Assembly (NCBI GenBank): GCA_030142905.1
Contig: JASJOG010000159.1
Span: 62,001-126,000 of the forward strand
Direction: 5' to 3'
DNA: 64,000 bases
Source: Heliopora coerulea
Taxonomy: Eukaryota > Cnidaria > Anthozoa > Scleralcyonacea > Helioporidae
Below are positions 46,398 through 57,373 of this stretch, piece after piece (the stretch's first letter is position 1; every line of letters begins with the position of its first letter). The translations under genes and the position numbers were made by a program. The notes beneath the pieces were generated by a model. That model worked only from the letters and a program-made list of their open reading frames with translations, was not told the DNA's origin and searched no databases.

Positions 46398-49300
46398 TCA
46401 AACCACTACTGATACGCTACAATTTGTGCCTATCGTGGATGACAAGGCAAAGAAAGGAGAAAACGTTCCATGTGGCAATTCATGTTTTAACGTTTGATCT
46501 TCATCTGAGCCCTCGTACGGAGTTAACAGCAGCACATTCTTCGTCATGTCCAATTTGACACAAACACTGGTCACCTTGCACGACGAAAATGAGTAGACCC
46601 ACTTGTTGAAATTTTGTCCAAACATAGCACAATTTTGATGGACACTATTATCAACGACTCCAACCTCGACACCACAGGCACGTTGAGAATAGTTCAGACC
46701 ATAGTTGCCCACATTGTACACATAATAATCATTGTGTTGATGAGTTATTTGAACCACCCATGTATTGATTCCAGAATTAAAACTACAGTCTCCTAATCTG
46801 TAGCAGTAGCAGTAACTTCCCTCAACCCCTTCGGCCATCATTGTCAGTCCACCATTACTTATTGTGCCACTGCCAAGAGTGTTATCTAACGTCCAGGTAA
46901 CACTGTTATTCAACGTAAAGTTAGTAGCACGATATCCATTTATGACCACTTCACATTCCAACATTCCATTGTGACACGGAACAAAGTTCACATCATGAGA
47001 GCCATCTTCATTGTCAATAACTGTAACATCGGTAACGGCCACCCCAGTAAATTTTGGTGTGACATACTGGCCACCATAAGTTATTCTTCTGCGATACTGA
47101 TCACAGCAATTGACCGTTATAACAGCCTTCTTTCCTGGTTTTAGTGTTCCAGGTTCTTTGAAGGTAGCTGTACTAAGTTCAGGACAGCAGACAGAATCAT
47201 CCAACGAGTGTAACTGCAGTAAGTTACAGTCGATATCCTGTACCGAGAAGGGAACAATGAACTTCAAATGATCCGTAACACAAGGCTGGGTTTGATCCTT
47301 CGCTGTTTTCAAATTTTCTAAACACTTCAAAATGTATTTTTTCATGCTTAAGATTTGAACGTCGTTTCCGTTCTTAAAAGCTCGATCTGTGAACTCTATA
47401 CTATTTTCACAAGTAGCTAGAGCCATTTCCAGCTTCTCACGTTGGGAAAGGATCTGCTTTTGTTTTGAATTTATCAAGGAAGTTGCTTTTTCAATTAGTC
47501 TCCTCCTTTGACATTGTACGGCCTCGATAAGAGCATCAAAATGCTCATTTATTTCATATGATACGGATTCTTTCTTTTGCATCAAACCTACCTCGAACTC
47601 CTCCAGATTGGATATTCCATCCAGGATTCGAGCCTTCCTTTGCTTGACTTCGTCAAGAATTTCTTTCAAGTTTAATTTTTCGCTCCCCGCAACATCTTGA
47701 ACAAAGCTGTACTCATGGTTGCGATGATCTACTATCGTGCAGTCTCTACAGATGGTCATTTCACATGTTTTACAATAAAGCTTGATCACTTCTTCTTTGT
47801 GTTTGGCACATCTTATTGTCTCCGCAATACCAGAAGGTTCGCTAGATTTTAGTTCGTTCATGGAGAAAACTGCATGTGATTTCGTAGCACGGTACCTCTT
47901 GTGCGATTCCGTACAGAATTGACACAGGAACATCCCACATTGTTGACAACGTGTTTTTGCGGAGTCTCCCGTATCACAGTTTTCACAAAGAACGCTCTTA
48001 GTATCCTCCGCCACACTTGTCAAGGATAATGATGCCAAAAGGTTATTGACAAAGAAGTTGGATGGCAAGATTGACAGATCGGGGGGATTACCAACCTGTG
48101 AAAAGTTGAATATGCGCTGTTAAAGTTTTGTTTAGTCGACACGACCGAGGCTACGTTGAAGTGCAATTTGGAAGTTTGTAGCTCGTCAATTGCTCATGTC
48201 TAAGACAAACTATTACTAATTTGGAAAATTAAAAATGAAAGTATTTTCAAATGCTAAACCCTTTGTTCTGAAAAATACAGGACTTCCCACAATTTTTAGG
48301 AAACGTGCCAACTCTTTGTGATGAGTTGGTAACCATCAGTGAATGACTCCAATTGTCTTGACAATTCGCATCCGAGTCGTTAGTTTATTCTTGTTTATTT
48401 TTTTTAAAAAGAAGCTAAAAAACATCCATGTTTAATATTTTTTGTTGAAGAAGTTAAGAGAGGTCGAGTTCTTTCCCGATTTTAGAAATTTAAGTGTTCC
48501 CTCCATAAAAATTATCTTCAAAACCACACCTCAGTTTATTTAGATAAATCTGTATTAATAAATTGTCAAGTTATGGTACCTACAAGTCAGTACAATACAC
48601 TGTTAAGTACCATGCCAGGATCGTCCGCCATTCACGTTGTCATACCAAAATGCAACGTATGATGAGCCAAATTCATTTTCGGCATGAGAAACTGGCCCTC
48701 TTGCTTAGGCGGCCAGGGGTAATTGCCTCGCTACCCATCTGTCGCTTCGCTACAGGCGAACAATAGATATATAGATAGTTACTTCTATTTAAACACGCTT
48801 ACAACGTCAGAAAAACCTCGACCAGCCGACAACTTCAAAAAATATAAAAGAAAGCAAATTCAGAAAAACAAGGTCATATTTCAACTTAAGATTTAAGTTA
48901 ACAAAAGATGAAAACTGTGAAATGGTGATATTTCGATTTTATTACAAAATCATCTTCAGACCAAGTGAACTACATAAGAGAACCTAAGGTTTATATATAC
49001 ATGAGAAAATATTACATCATCGATGAAAAAATGAGAGAACGCCTACTCTATTTACAAATGATTGATGTGTCAGTAAGTGACAAGTGTTGACGCAGTGTGG
49101 TGATATCAGGGTGAAATATCACGATGTCGATAGATAAACTATAGATAAACTATACAGAGAAGGTACTAAATAAAGAGTGAGAGTTCTTTGCTCGCTTTAA
49201 GACCGGAGTTTAGTTGTGGTTTATGATACTTAATATGTACAGCTTCCATAAACAGAAGTTGATTAGAATTAATAGAATAATTAGAGTAAAGGATTTTATA

Positions 49301-52300
49301 GTTGTTAAAAGTGAGATTGTGCATGGATGAAGTAACGTTAAAAGAAAAAGGAATATCGTTTAGTCTGTCGTATTGTTTGCATAGGTCAGCAATGAAGTTC
49401 GCGTTTTCACATTGAAGAAAGTGTCGTGCAGCTGTACTTGTGTTGTGTTGAGTGGCATGTTCAGATAGACATAGGCATGTTCAGATAGATCTCTGTATAG
49501 TTTATCTATAGTTAATCTATCGACATCGTGATATTTCACCCTGATATCACCACACTGCGTCAACACTTGTCACTTACTGACACATCAATTATTTTTAAAT
49601 AGAGTAGGCGTTCTCTCAATTCTTCATCGATGATGTAATATTTTCTCATGTATATATAAACCTTAGGTTCTCTTATGTAGTTCACTTGGTCTGAAGATGA
49701 TTTTGTAATAAAATCGAAATATCATCATTTCACAGTTTTCATCTTTTGTTAACTTAAATCTTAAGTTGAAAGATGACCTTGTTTTTCGGAATTTGCTTTC
49801 TTTTACAACGTCAGCAAAAGCTGGTTTCCACTAAGGGCGTGTATAACGACACAAACAGAATTATTGAGACTAATACAAATTAAGAGTTAAGTAGTATAGG
49901 TACTTCTATTATTTATATGTATGAACCTTAGTAACGGAAAACACGAGTAGCGATTTTTCGTTCAAAACGTGAACGCGATTTACTCTCCCTTATGTTTGCT
50001 GGTAGGGAGTTCCATATGGACGCCCCGTCAAACGCAAAACTCTTTTTCATATTATTTGTGCGTGGTTGTGGCAAACAAACTGTAGTGGATCTGTCACGGA
50101 GGTTGTAATTCAACAATTCATTTTTTTAAGTAAAGAGATTATTGAGACACTTCGGCCTCATGTTGTTTAAAATTTTAAACATTATTTTAGCTTTAGCTTT
50201 TCCTCTTTGAGCTTTAAATGGTTCCCATCCTAATTCACTCAACGCACTTTGTTGATCTACTTCATTACCCATATTTGCTATAATGCGAGTAGCTCTGTTT
50301 ACCCGTGATGAGAGAAAGCTTATTTAACGTCTTTAACAGTTTGCGTAACATTTTGTCTCTTCAAAGGTCTGGTGCATACCGAAATTGTGGCGTCAAAGGC
50401 CGCGTTAGTAAATCAGAAAACTCGGACAAACAGCGAACTACAATGGCTTTCCGGCTAATGAAGGTTGACACAAAAAGCTGCTCTTGGAGTGCGTTACAAG
50501 TCTGCAGCGTTTGTTAAAGAGAGATCCAAACGTAAATAAATGTTTATTTGCGTTTTGGGCGTTAAGCATTATAAACAGAAACTACAGCGATGATTACGCC
50601 ACTGTCACCACTGCCACGATCGGCTTGTGTGTTGTAAGGATAGTTGATATAAGCCACCATTTTATTGGGGAAAAAAGCTTTGACATGGTACAGCTTACTA
50701 AGATTCTTTCTGTAATCTAACAAGCACAGAACAAGTCTGATCAAACGTACTTTGATGCAAACGTTTAGTTGATAAAGACGAAAGAGACGTAAGATAATTC
50801 TTTTAAATCTGTTGTTCGCTTTATCGAAAAATAGTGACGGTGACCAATTAGCTACGATCGTTTACTTTGAATCCAGCTATCGGTGTTTTCTTAATTGCCT
50901 GCTCACTGTGGCTGATCAGAAACTTGAACTTGGCCATAACACTGATCGTTATGAACACCGGACTCACGCTGTCACGCAGCGTGCTTGTCAGCTTGTCATA
51001 GTGTCATATTTCTCTGGAATGCAGAAGGATTTCATCGAACCATTGAAAACAAAGGCTCGAACACGACGATACATTCGTATCTTTTTTGGTTTTTTCTTTG
51101 GTGATAAAACTTAACATCTACAGACATACACACATACCGTGCTGTGGACTACGACGTGATACAATAAACATGTCGCGCACAAAAACTATCGGTCGTTCTC
51201 AGGGGTGGATCCAGACCGGTTCACTGGGTTTCCGGAAACCCATCAAATTTTCCTAAAAAATGAGCATGCACAATGCATTTGCTTTTATTGTGTTTATTAT
51301 CACTCCCCCCGCTGGCACCACCGGCACGCCAAATTTGGCGGAATTAACCGCAAAATCGAACCGAATGAGCGTGGGGGATTCGCGTATGCCGTGAGCCATC
51401 GCGTGGAAACTCGGAAGCCAGTACTTCTTGCGTGAAGCCCACGGAAACCCATCAAAACTTCATATTATTGGCTAAAACCTCACAGGCAATTAAAGTGAAC
51501 CCATCGAAATTGTATTTTATTGGTCAAGCACCCTGAATTAATTAAAGTGAACCCATCGTAAACCCATCATCGATTAGTGCTACGATATGGCTGCGCGTGG
51601 ACAACCCGTGTGTCGCAAAGAAGATTGTTCTCCTTTTGATATTGGGCTCGTTTACGCAACGATTGGCGGATTCTCTCCGTCAGAAAAACTGAGATTTATT
51701 CAGAATGTCTGGAAACCTGACCAGCTCTTTCTCTTTCCGCCGACTTGTGAGAGTGGTGGAAAACATCGACGGTTCAGGTATGAATGGCTACTGCGCTTCC
51801 CATGGTTTGTGTATTCTAGATTCCTGGATGGTGCGTTTTGCCTCCCTTGCTTGTGTATTGGCGTGGATTTTGGCAAAAATGGGAACAAACTGAATAAATT
51901 GTTCAAGTCACCCCTGACATTTTGGACGTCGGCCATTTCAAAACTACAGAGGCATTCGAGCGGAACGGCAGATAATACGATGCATGGCATTTCTGTCTTG
52001 GCTATGGCAGATTTTATGGCACGTATGACGAGGCAAGCAGTTCCCATTGACCAGCACATCGACAGGATGATGCAAGAACGGATAAAGGAAAACCGTGAAA
52101 AGTTAAAGTCAATTATCAAGACTGTCATTTTCTGTGGACAAAATAACATACCACTCAGAGGTAGGAGAGACGACAACCCTGATGATGCAAGTTTGCAAGG
52201 AAATTTTCAGGCCCTACTTCAATTTCGAATTGACAGTGGTGATACGAGACTGAAGGAACATCTGGAGAATGCTCCGAGAAACATGACGTACCGTTCGAAG

Positions 52301-55300
52301 ACTATCCAGAACGAAATTATCGCGACTGTTGGCTCTCACATCCTATCAAAATTAAGTACAGAGGTAAAATCGAGTTGAATGTTTTCAATCCTGGCTGACG
52401 AAGCAGCAGATATTTCTAACAAGGAAAACTTGTCTGTGGTAGTGAGGTTTGTAGATAGCTTAAAAAGCATTCGTGAAGTGTTTGTTGGTTTTCACGTTTG
52501 TGAGGAGGGTACAACAGGTGAAGCTATACGACAGTTAATTGTAAATGCAGTGGCAGAGCTTGGTTTATCTATGAATGATTGCAGAGGGCAGTCTTATGAT
52601 GGTGCTGGTAACATGGCAGGAAGGTATGATGGAGCTGCTACACTAATTCAGTGTGATTTTAAGAAAGCATTGTATGTTCACTGTATGAATCACCGCCTCA
52701 ACCTGTGTGTGGCCAATACATGCTCATTGCAAATGGTAAGAAACATGATGGGTACTGTTAGGAAGTTATCTGAGTTCTTTGCTAATTCCCCAAAACGTCA
52801 GCAGCACCTGGTAGAAAAGATCAAGTCCTTGCTCCCACATAGTAATCATCGAGTTTTAATTGATGTTTGCCGTACGAGGTGGATTTCCCGGATTGATGGC
52901 TTAGATAGGGTAGTGGAACTTTGCATTCCCATTGTGGCTACCTTAGAAGATATCCAGTTGAATAGGGGGATCGATGATTCTCCTGCTAATTGGAATTCCA
53001 GCAGCAGAGATGATGCACAGGCCCTGGCAAATGCAATCAATTTTCCATTTCTTGTTTCCTTGTATCATAGTTAGGTACATTCTTGGTTTAACACGATCAG
53101 CCACTGTGAAATTACAATGAGAAGAAATAGACATTCTCAAAGCTGACCAAGAAATCTCCAGCCTGAAGCATGCTCTTCAAGTTCTCCAAACCAACATTGA
53201 TGAGAAGCACCCTAAACTCTTCAGTGAGGCTGTACGGTTAGGTAGAGAAATTGGAATTGAGCCGAGTCAACCAAGAGTTGTTCAGAGGCAAGTACATCGA
53301 GACAACAGGCCATCAACATCCCCCAGTGAGTACTATAAAATGAATTTGACCAGAGTCTTCCTTGACCATGTGTTGCAGCAGCTGGAAACAAGATTTCCTC
53401 CTGAAGCCTATATTTGCTACAAAGGAGTTTCTGTTGTTCCCTCTCTTCTTCTTGACAACTTGACAATGTGGAAGGCTAATGTTTGTGAATTTTGTAACCA
53501 TTACTCAGAAGATATTCCTAATATTGCTGGTCTTTCTGCTGAACTGGATCTGTGGCAAAGTTTATGGGTTCAAAAGAAAGAAAATATTGACAATATTCCC
53601 AGCAAGGTCTTTAATATTTTGAAAGAAGTTGATCCACCATCATTTCCAAATGTTTTTGCCATTTTGAAACTTCTAGCAACCATACCTGTGACATCTTCTT
53701 GTGAACGATCTATATCATGTCTACGACATCTAAAAAATTACTTACGTGCAACAATGGGTGAGGAGAGGTTGAATGGACTAGCACGTATGCATGCACATCG
53801 TGACATAGGCCTGAACTTAGATGCAATCATTGACCTGTTTGCCACACAACACCCAAGAAGAATGAGAATGGTAGACATGCTCTTCAGTAACGATACTTAA
53901 TGATGTGATGACGCTTCTTTCATATTGAACAGTGTAAATAGTTTCAAAGAAAAAACCAAAAAATATAAAACCCACTAAAATGAAAGTAAATTGTTATTCT
54001 TATGTTATCAGCCTTCAACTATTTGGCCATTCTACTTGCCATTCTGCTGCTCAATCAAGATCATTTTAAACTAATTAGCCATCCTGCCCATCAGTAAGCT
54101 GCTCTATCAAATGATTGAAAACTATTTGGCCATCTTACATGCCATTCTTCAGCTCTATGAAGATAATTTTGAACTACATGTATGTAGCCATCCTACCTGC
54201 CATTCTGCTGTTGTGTGATGATAATTTGGAACTATTTAACCTTCCTACCTGCCATTCTGCAGTGGTATCAAGATGATTTTGAACTACTTAGCCACCCTTC
54301 CTGCCATTCTGCTGTTGTATGAAGATAATTTTGAACTGTTTAACCTTCCTACCTGCCATTCTGCAGTGGTATCAAGAGGATTTGAAGCTACTTAGGCATC
54401 CTTCCTGCCATTCTGCTGTTGTATGAAGATAATTTGGAACTATTGAGCCTTCCCACCTGCCATTATGCAGTGGTATCAAGATGACTTGAAGCTACTTAGC
54501 CATCCTTCCTGCCATTCTGCTGTTGTATGAAGATAATTTGGAACTATTTAACCTTCCTACCTGCCATTCTGCAGTGGTATCAAGATGATTTTGAACTACT
54601 TAGCCATCCTTCCTGCCATTCTGCTGTTGTATGAAGATAATTTTGAACTATTTAACCTTCCTACCTGTCACTCTGCAGTGGTATCAAGATGATTTGGAAT
54701 TATTTAGCCATCCTTCCTGCTATTCTGCTGTTGTATGAAGATAATTTGGAACTATTTCACCTTCCTTCCTGCCATTCTGTTGTTGTATGAAAATAATTTG
54801 GAACTATTTCACCTTCCTACATGCCATTCTGTTGTTGCATGAAGATAATTTGGAACTATTGAGCCTTCCCACCTGCCATTCTGTAGTGGTATCAAGATGA
54901 TTTGAAGCTACTTAGCCATCCTTCCTGCTATTCTGCTGTTGTATGAAAATAATTTTGAACTATTTAGCCTTCCTACCTGCCATTCTACTGTTTATGAAGA
55001 ACGTTTTGAGCTATTCAGCCTTCCTACCTGCCATTTGGCAGCAGTATCAAGATGATTTTGAACTATTTAACCATCCTTTCTGCCATTCTGCTGTTGTATG
55101 AAGATAAATTGGAACTATTTAGCCTTCCCACTTGCCATTCTGCAGTTGTATCAAGCCATTGAAGTCAATTTTGAATTAGTTCAAGATTTTAAAGTATTGG
55201 TATGTGCCTTTTGCTGAGCATGGATACAAGATCCACCTGAACCTAGCTGTATGGTCAAGCAAATAGTGATGAAATTTTTCTGGGAATTGCTCCATAAATT

Positions 55301-56225
55301 AGTTTTGCAGCCCTTGTGCTACTAAAGTGATTTGTGAAACACTGTCCTTGGAATATTGTGGCCTCCTAGGTTTGTACAGTATATCTGTTGGAAGAGGTAA
55401 GTGATGCTAAAATGGTACAATTTCAGGAATGAAGGTACCTGCATGTTTTCATGAAAAGGCTTCTGAAAATGCAGGAAATTGCATTTCCGACCATCTAAAA
55501 TTTCAAAATTTTCCGAGGGGCATGCCCCTGGACCCCCCTAGAATTCCCCTGTCTGCAGCGCTCAGAAACCCACCACTAAATTGGCTGCATCCATCCCTGG
55601 TTTTTGCTGAAGCGTTTGGGGGTAAAATTTTGATAAGAGATTGAGCAAGAAATATATTCCGACAAATAGCATCTTGTAAACTCAATACTCAAGTTATAAG
55701 ACAAGACAAACTAATCACGGTAATATTTCGAATTTATTTCAAAGTCATTGTAAGGTTTGACAATTATGTATTTAGGTTTAGTCCACGCGCCATTGTCTTG
55801 GGAACCTTTACATGCAAGCCGAAGCTAAACGTTGGAACACTGTTTTACCAAATTGGGCAAAATTATTGGCCTCTAATGTTAGAAAAGCGGCTACTTGCTC
55901 TAAAATTTGTTACACCTCATTACTTGTTAAGGAAATGTTTTGATCGAAAGCGTACTTCGATCGAACTAATGTTATTGGACAATCAAATGTTTAACAATAT
56001 TGTACAACAACATTCGAGCGTTTAGCCCGGCCTTAATGATCACCTCACCTTCACTGTCTTACGGCATTCTTGACAAGCAATACTGTCTCTGTCCTTGGCA
56101 AGTTTCACGATACATTGGTAGCAATAGGAATGGAGACAAGGTAAGACTTTGGGATCTTTGAGTTGTTCAAGACAAATAGAACAAGTCAAGTGCTCCTCAA
56201 ACCTTTCTCGAAGAGACGACGCCAT
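46398..56225 (-). CDS. TRIM-type E3 ubiquitin ligase, two exons (RING, B-boxes, coiled coil, filamin, SPRY-like)
   Basis: A probable E3 ubiquitin ligase. Exon 1, 56049-56225, codes MASSLRERFEEHLTC and a C3HC4 RING (residues 15-54). Exon 2, 46398-48095, begins with VGNPPDLSILPSNFFVNNLL. GT-AG borders at 56048 and 48096 keep phase 0 and give 624 residues; RKTVK joined to VGNPPDL is the usual post-RING linker of TRIM proteins. Then come B-box 1 (about 96-133, Cys/His pattern), B-box 2 (about 155-190), a coiled coil (about 200-295), a filamin/IG-FLMN repeat (about 361-455) and a C-terminal SPRY-like domain (about 463-624). The head is like TRIM2/3/45; the end lacks NHL repeats. An in-frame upstream Met at 56282 would add 19 residues. 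The 7.95-kb intron holds a Penelope-like element, a LINE fragment and a hAT transposon. An alternative is two separate genes, but the splice phase and linker argue against that. Confidence 0.85.
48922..48965 (-). ncRNA. Hammerhead-ribozyme-like motif, left arm
   Basis: On the minus strand, which is the coding sense of the element: GGU, core CUGAAGA (fits CUGANGA), an extra U, a 6-bp stem GAUUUU/AAAAUC with loop GUAAU, then GAAA, UAUC and ACC. GGU pairs with ACC (stem I), giving the order of a type I hammerhead. The extra U after the core and the very short stem III make activity doubtful. Penelope-like elements are known to carry hammerhead motifs in their terminal repeats. Confidence 0.45.
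49166..49455 (-). pseudogene. GIY-YIG endonuclease C-terminal fragment of a Penelope-like element
   Basis: About 95 codons open to a TAG at 49166-49168. Visible motifs: STAARHFLQCENANFI, then NNYKILYSN, a helix with LLFMEAVHIKYHKPQLNS and the terminal KASKELSLF. The E-x2-xI-K-xx-KP-x-LN pattern is that of the end of the GIY-YIG domain in Penelope-like and related retroelements. The catalytic GIY/YIG strands and the reverse transcriptase lie outside the preserved part. Confidence 0.8.
49687..49726 (+). ncRNA. Hammerhead-ribozyme-like motif, right arm
   Basis: The inverted counterpart of the motif at 48922-48965, here on the plus strand. The CUGAAGA core, the GAUUUU/AAAAUC stem and GAAA are the same. 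Downstream AUC replaces ACC, which breaks a pair of stem I, so this copy is weaker. Confidence 0.35.
49920..50310 (-). pseudogene. Third LINE, C-terminal remnant
   Basis: The minus strand reads VNRATRIIANMGNEVDQQSA, then LSELGWEPFKAQRGKAKAK, LNNMRPKC, an in-frame stop near 50127, and NYNLRDRSTTVCLPQPRT with SIWNSLPANIRESKSRSRF. This is the usual C-terminal part of Jockey/CR1-type LINE proteins (the RSTR...NSLP...KS..F pattern). It differs in sequence from the two other LINEs in the window. 5'-truncated and dead. Confidence 0.75.
51587..53900 (+). pseudogene. hAT transposase, broken (two stops, one frameshift)
   Basis: Part 1 (51587-52378) has the TTF-type zinc-finger region (PWFVYSRFLDGAFCLPCLC) and the start of DUF4371. 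An in-frame TGA at 52376-52378 comes just before FSILADEAADISNKENLS, the first catalytic Asp region. Part 2 (52379-53074, same frame) has the second Asp region, SYDGAGNMAGRYDG, then CMNHRLNLC and the CRTRW motif. A one-base shift near 53060 and a TGA near 53116 follow. Part 3 (to 53900) ends with the hAT dimerisation region: SCERSISCLRHLKNYLRATM and RLNGLARMHAHRDI. It resembles the family often annotated as zinc finger MYM-type 1 or 52-kDa PKR-inhibitor repressor-like. Not expected to be functional. Confidence 0.88.
54020..55165. repeat. 22-unit ~52-bp minisatellite with alternating A/B units
   Basis: About 22 tandem units of 50-58 bases, each starting CTGCCATTCTGC or a close variant. Two unit types mostly alternate: A with AGTGGTATCAAGATGATTT and B with TGTTGTATGAAGATAATTT. 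The working period through the middle is therefore about 104 bases, a simple higher-order repeat. The end units are the most divergent, as expected from unequal exchange. It lies between the transposase stop and the right end of the hAT element. Confidence 0.9.
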
Positions 56226-57129
56226 TTTCCTGGAATGCTTCGCGCAACGCAGTATGGGTAAAGTAATAGGTCTTGCCAACACTGCTAAAAAATTTATCGT
56301 TTGGAACCATTGAGTCGAACTAGTGGTGCAGTTGGTGTTGCTGTCATCTTAGTCTTTTGTAATAAGATTGTGACCTATTTAGGGGTTCTCCAGATACACA
56401 GAATAATTAGTCTGCTTGCAGACCGAAAGTTCGAAATTTTGGGCTGCAAGCAGGTTAAGAGTAATCAACCAGAAGTCCAACTCAGTGTTGGTACCTTTTT
56501 TTTGTGTCCTTGTATCTTCAACCGCCTCCATCTTCCCGGCAAGCGTCTTGGAAACTTGTTCAAGTTGACGTTAAACGCCGTTGCCTTCTTTAGGGTAAAA
56601 AACAGCACATTTCCACCAGGGGAATTTGGATAATGATTCAAATAGCTTTGTGGGATGTTTGTCAAGGCTTCCGTTGCAGTCAAAACTCGTTTGGCGGAGA
56701 AGCTTGGTAGGAACATGGCGACCGAGAGAAAGACAGAGGACAAATAAAAAATCAGAATATTTTCAAAAAATTCAGAATATCATCCGATAAAAAATCCGAT
56801 AAAATATCGAATATTCTGTGTCCGAGAGGTCCACTAAGGGCCACCCCTCGTGAATTCCCTGTTACCTGCAAAACGAAACCGGAGAATCCGGGGAAAGACT
56901 GTGATCGGTTTGGCAGGATCAAACTGGACAACAATTTTTTTACAAGACACAAATTTAACTTTAATCGAACATCTGAAAGGAGTCGGTATCGGACTCAGGT
57001 TACGGAAGTGAATGACTCGTCCACTGTTAATGTTTAACGTCACTAAAATGCCCAAAAGAAGTAGGGACTGACGTAGGAACACTTTACTTGGATTCACTGC
57101 CACGCCATGCAAATTTCCCCACGTGTTCC
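56226..57129. other. Region upstream of the TRIM RING exon
   Basis: It should contain the TRIM promoter. It also holds a degenerate minus-strand SINE family A copy (about 56825-56999). Other open frames lack domain features. Confidence 0.4.
56825..56999 (-). repeat. SINE family A, degenerate copy
   Basis: The minus strand follows the SINE body in order (CTCCGG word, CCAGTTTGATCCTGCCAA region, then a GGGCCACCCCTCGTG-type block on the plus strand). It is the most diverged copy in the window. Confidence 0.6.
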
Positions 57130-57373
57130 CAGGGGCGGGTCCAGAATTTTGAGAAAGGGGGAGGGCAATTTTTTTTACGAATTCATTTCCACTATGTGGC
57201 GTTTTGATAGAAATTTTTATGCCACTGTCGTTTCCGATGTTTTTTGAATCTGAATTTCTTGGTGGTCGACATGGTTAATGCTTGTGTTTTGTAACGGAGC
57301 AAAAAATCATATGACAACTTAACAAAAAAGAGGGGCGCGCGTCCGATGCGCCCCCGCCTAAATCCGCCTCCTT
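57130..57373. mobile_element. Probable hAT-type MITE
   Basis: It begins CAGGGGCGGGTCCAG and runs about 240 bases to a region with GCGCCCCCGCCTAAATCCGCCTCC, which looks like the inverted end of the same type. No coding sequence. No convincing 8-bp duplication was seen, so the right edge is approximate. Confidence 0.5.

Larger units (their letters stand above)
48811..49802 (-). mobile_element. Truncated Penelope-like retroelement with inverted terminal repeats
   Basis: Two arms of about 320 bases, 48845-49165 and 49490-49805, are inverted copies with over 90% identity by eye. The element is flanked by a direct repeat TTACAACGTCAG at 48799-48810 and 49803-49814, a 12-bp target duplication. Between the arms the minus strand codes the end of a GIY-YIG endonuclease. 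GIY-YIG linked to reverse transcriptase, and terminal repeats in either direct or inverted arrangement, are typical of Penelope-like elements. The reverse transcriptase itself is absent here, so the copy is 5'-truncated. Confidence 0.85.
51200..55599 (+). mobile_element. hAT-superfamily DNA transposon (DUF4371/ZMYM1-like), decayed
   Basis: Candidate terminal inverted repeats are CAGGGGTGGATCCAG (51200-51214) and CTGCATCCATCCCTG (55585-55599), matching at 13 of 15 positions when inverted. The adjacent 8-mers GTCGTTCT and GTTTTTGC agree at only half their bases, so the target duplication is eroded or the boundary is off. It contains a broken transposase (51587-53900) and a tandem satellite (54020-55165). 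It sits in the large TRIM intron, antisense to that gene. Confidence 0.75.
48096..56048. other. TRIM intron packed with mobile elements
   Basis: In order: the Penelope-like element 48799-49814 with its target duplications, a LINE remnant about 49920-50310, an unassigned stretch 50311-51199, and the hAT transposon with internal satellite 51200-55599. The unassigned stretch has short open frames (50305-50517, 50484-50720, 50812-51114) without recognisable domains. Confidence 0.75.

Noticed and set aside
51700..52176. 158-residue minus-strand frame
   Set aside because: Antisense shadow of the hAT transposase.
52376..52378. In-frame TGA in the hAT transposase as possible recoding (readthrough or selenocysteine)
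   Set aside because: A further stop and a frameshift occur downstream, so simple decay explains it; no conserved recoding structure was seen.
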